Source of the DNA: Mesocentrotus franciscanus
Lineage: Eukaryota > Echinodermata > Echinoidea > Camarodonta > Strongylocentrotidae
Length of the DNA stretch: 64,000 nt
Assembly: GCA_037976565.1 (NCBI GenBank)
Contig: CP137671.1
Coordinates: forward strand, 10,721,669 to 10,785,668
Direction: 5' to 3'
Shown one piece after another: positions 63,432-64,000 of the stretch (position 1 is its first letter; each line of letters begins with the position of its first letter). A model generated the notes under the pieces. The model did not search any database. It was not told where the DNA came from and saw only the letters and a list, made by a program, of their open reading frames with translations. Both the position numbers and the translations under genes were made by a program.

Positions 63432-64000
63432 GTGAGTCTCTACCCTTACCATCACTGCAGACCTTCCTTAAAGATGTCATAATTATGACCGATCTTAATG
63501 CAGTAAAAATGACTTCTCTCCATGGAAAAAAATATGATTTACATGTATGACGTTTGTTCTATTTTATGCTGTTAATTATTTCTCTCTCTTTCTCTCTCTC
63601 TCGCTCCCTATCTCTCTCCCTCGTTTCTACTCATTTCTCTTCTGTTGAATTAATTTACCCGCTACTTGTTATAAAACTTGTATTGTTCAATTTGTTTTGA
63701 TTTTGGATTTTCCTATGTTTAATGCTGATTTTTGTCACAACCACAGTTGTATATCGATTTATATTTGGATTGTTAGTATTGAATGAGGTCCTCCTTTTAT
63801 ATTTTGTTTATATATATATACACATGACCAAGATGTAAAACAGACTTCGTATTACATCTGATTCTGGTTATCCTGATGTATTTTAATCATAATAAAACAA
63901 ATTAACAACAACAACAACATAGAAACAAACTAACTAGCTTACATTAACCGAGTTCATTTCCTCAATCAGGCTTTTGTTCAGCTATTTGCACACATTCGGA
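63432..64000. other. Start of gene 4 intron 1 with CT microsatellite
   Basis: CT repeats at about 63583-63625. 63735-63915 is T-rich and ends AATAAAACAAATTAACAACAACAAC, possibly a truncated LINE 3' end. Confidence 0.4.

Overview
The window is animal nuclear DNA, most likely from an echinoderm and probably a sea urchin. The support is indirect. It has short coding exons with canonical GT/AG introns, AT-rich non-coding DNA full of simple repeats, tRNA-derived SINEs, hairpin MITEs, many AGGCCTA words, and immune-type receptor genes of kinds known to be numerous in echinoderms. I see no bacterial, viral or organellar gene and no intact transposon protein.

Five protein genes can be supported. Four are paralogous immunoglobulin-superfamily (IgSF) cell-surface receptors with a Kirrel/nephrin-like first domain: gene 1 (minus, exons between 10776 and 2537), gene 2 (minus, 18332-16807), gene 3 (minus, 35273-33670) and gene 4 (plus, first exon 62895-63431, continuing past the right edge). 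Genes 1-3 share an unusual second Ig domain with two cysteines beyond the canonical pair; gene 4 shows the first of the extra cysteines before its exon ends. Their membrane and cytoplasmic parts are unrelated: gene 2 ends in a consensus ITIM, gene 3 in a proline-rich repeat, gene 1 in a short polar tail. Genes 2 and 3 are uninterrupted by introns, and each has one -1 frame break in the second Ig domain or just after it, which a single extra C would repair.

The fifth gene (plus, 41363-46905, eight exons) encodes a 379-residue type II transmembrane peptidoglycan recognition protein. It keeps the zinc ligands of an N-acetylmuramoyl-L-alanine amidase and has an acidic cytoplasmic N-terminus with an NPxY motif. 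It lies head-to-head with gene 3, inside the IgSF cluster. The block therefore reads as a candidate innate-recognition locus: divergent Ig receptors, at least one with inhibitory potential, around a membrane-bound peptidoglycan amidase. Functional cooperation is inference.

Layout: 1-2.5 kb AT-rich flank; 2.5-10.8 kb gene 1 with a 6-kb intron holding duplicated exon fragments and foldbacks; 10.8-16.8 kb repeats and a SINE; 16.8-18.3 kb gene 2; 18.3-33.7 kb repeat-rich gap (MITEs, a duplicated SINE, a 60-bp minisatellite); 33.7-35.3 kb gene 3; 35.3-41.3 kb repeats; 41.4-47.4 kb the PGRP gene; 47.4-62.9 kb mostly repeats with three weak exon or promoter candidates; 62.9-64 kb gene 4.
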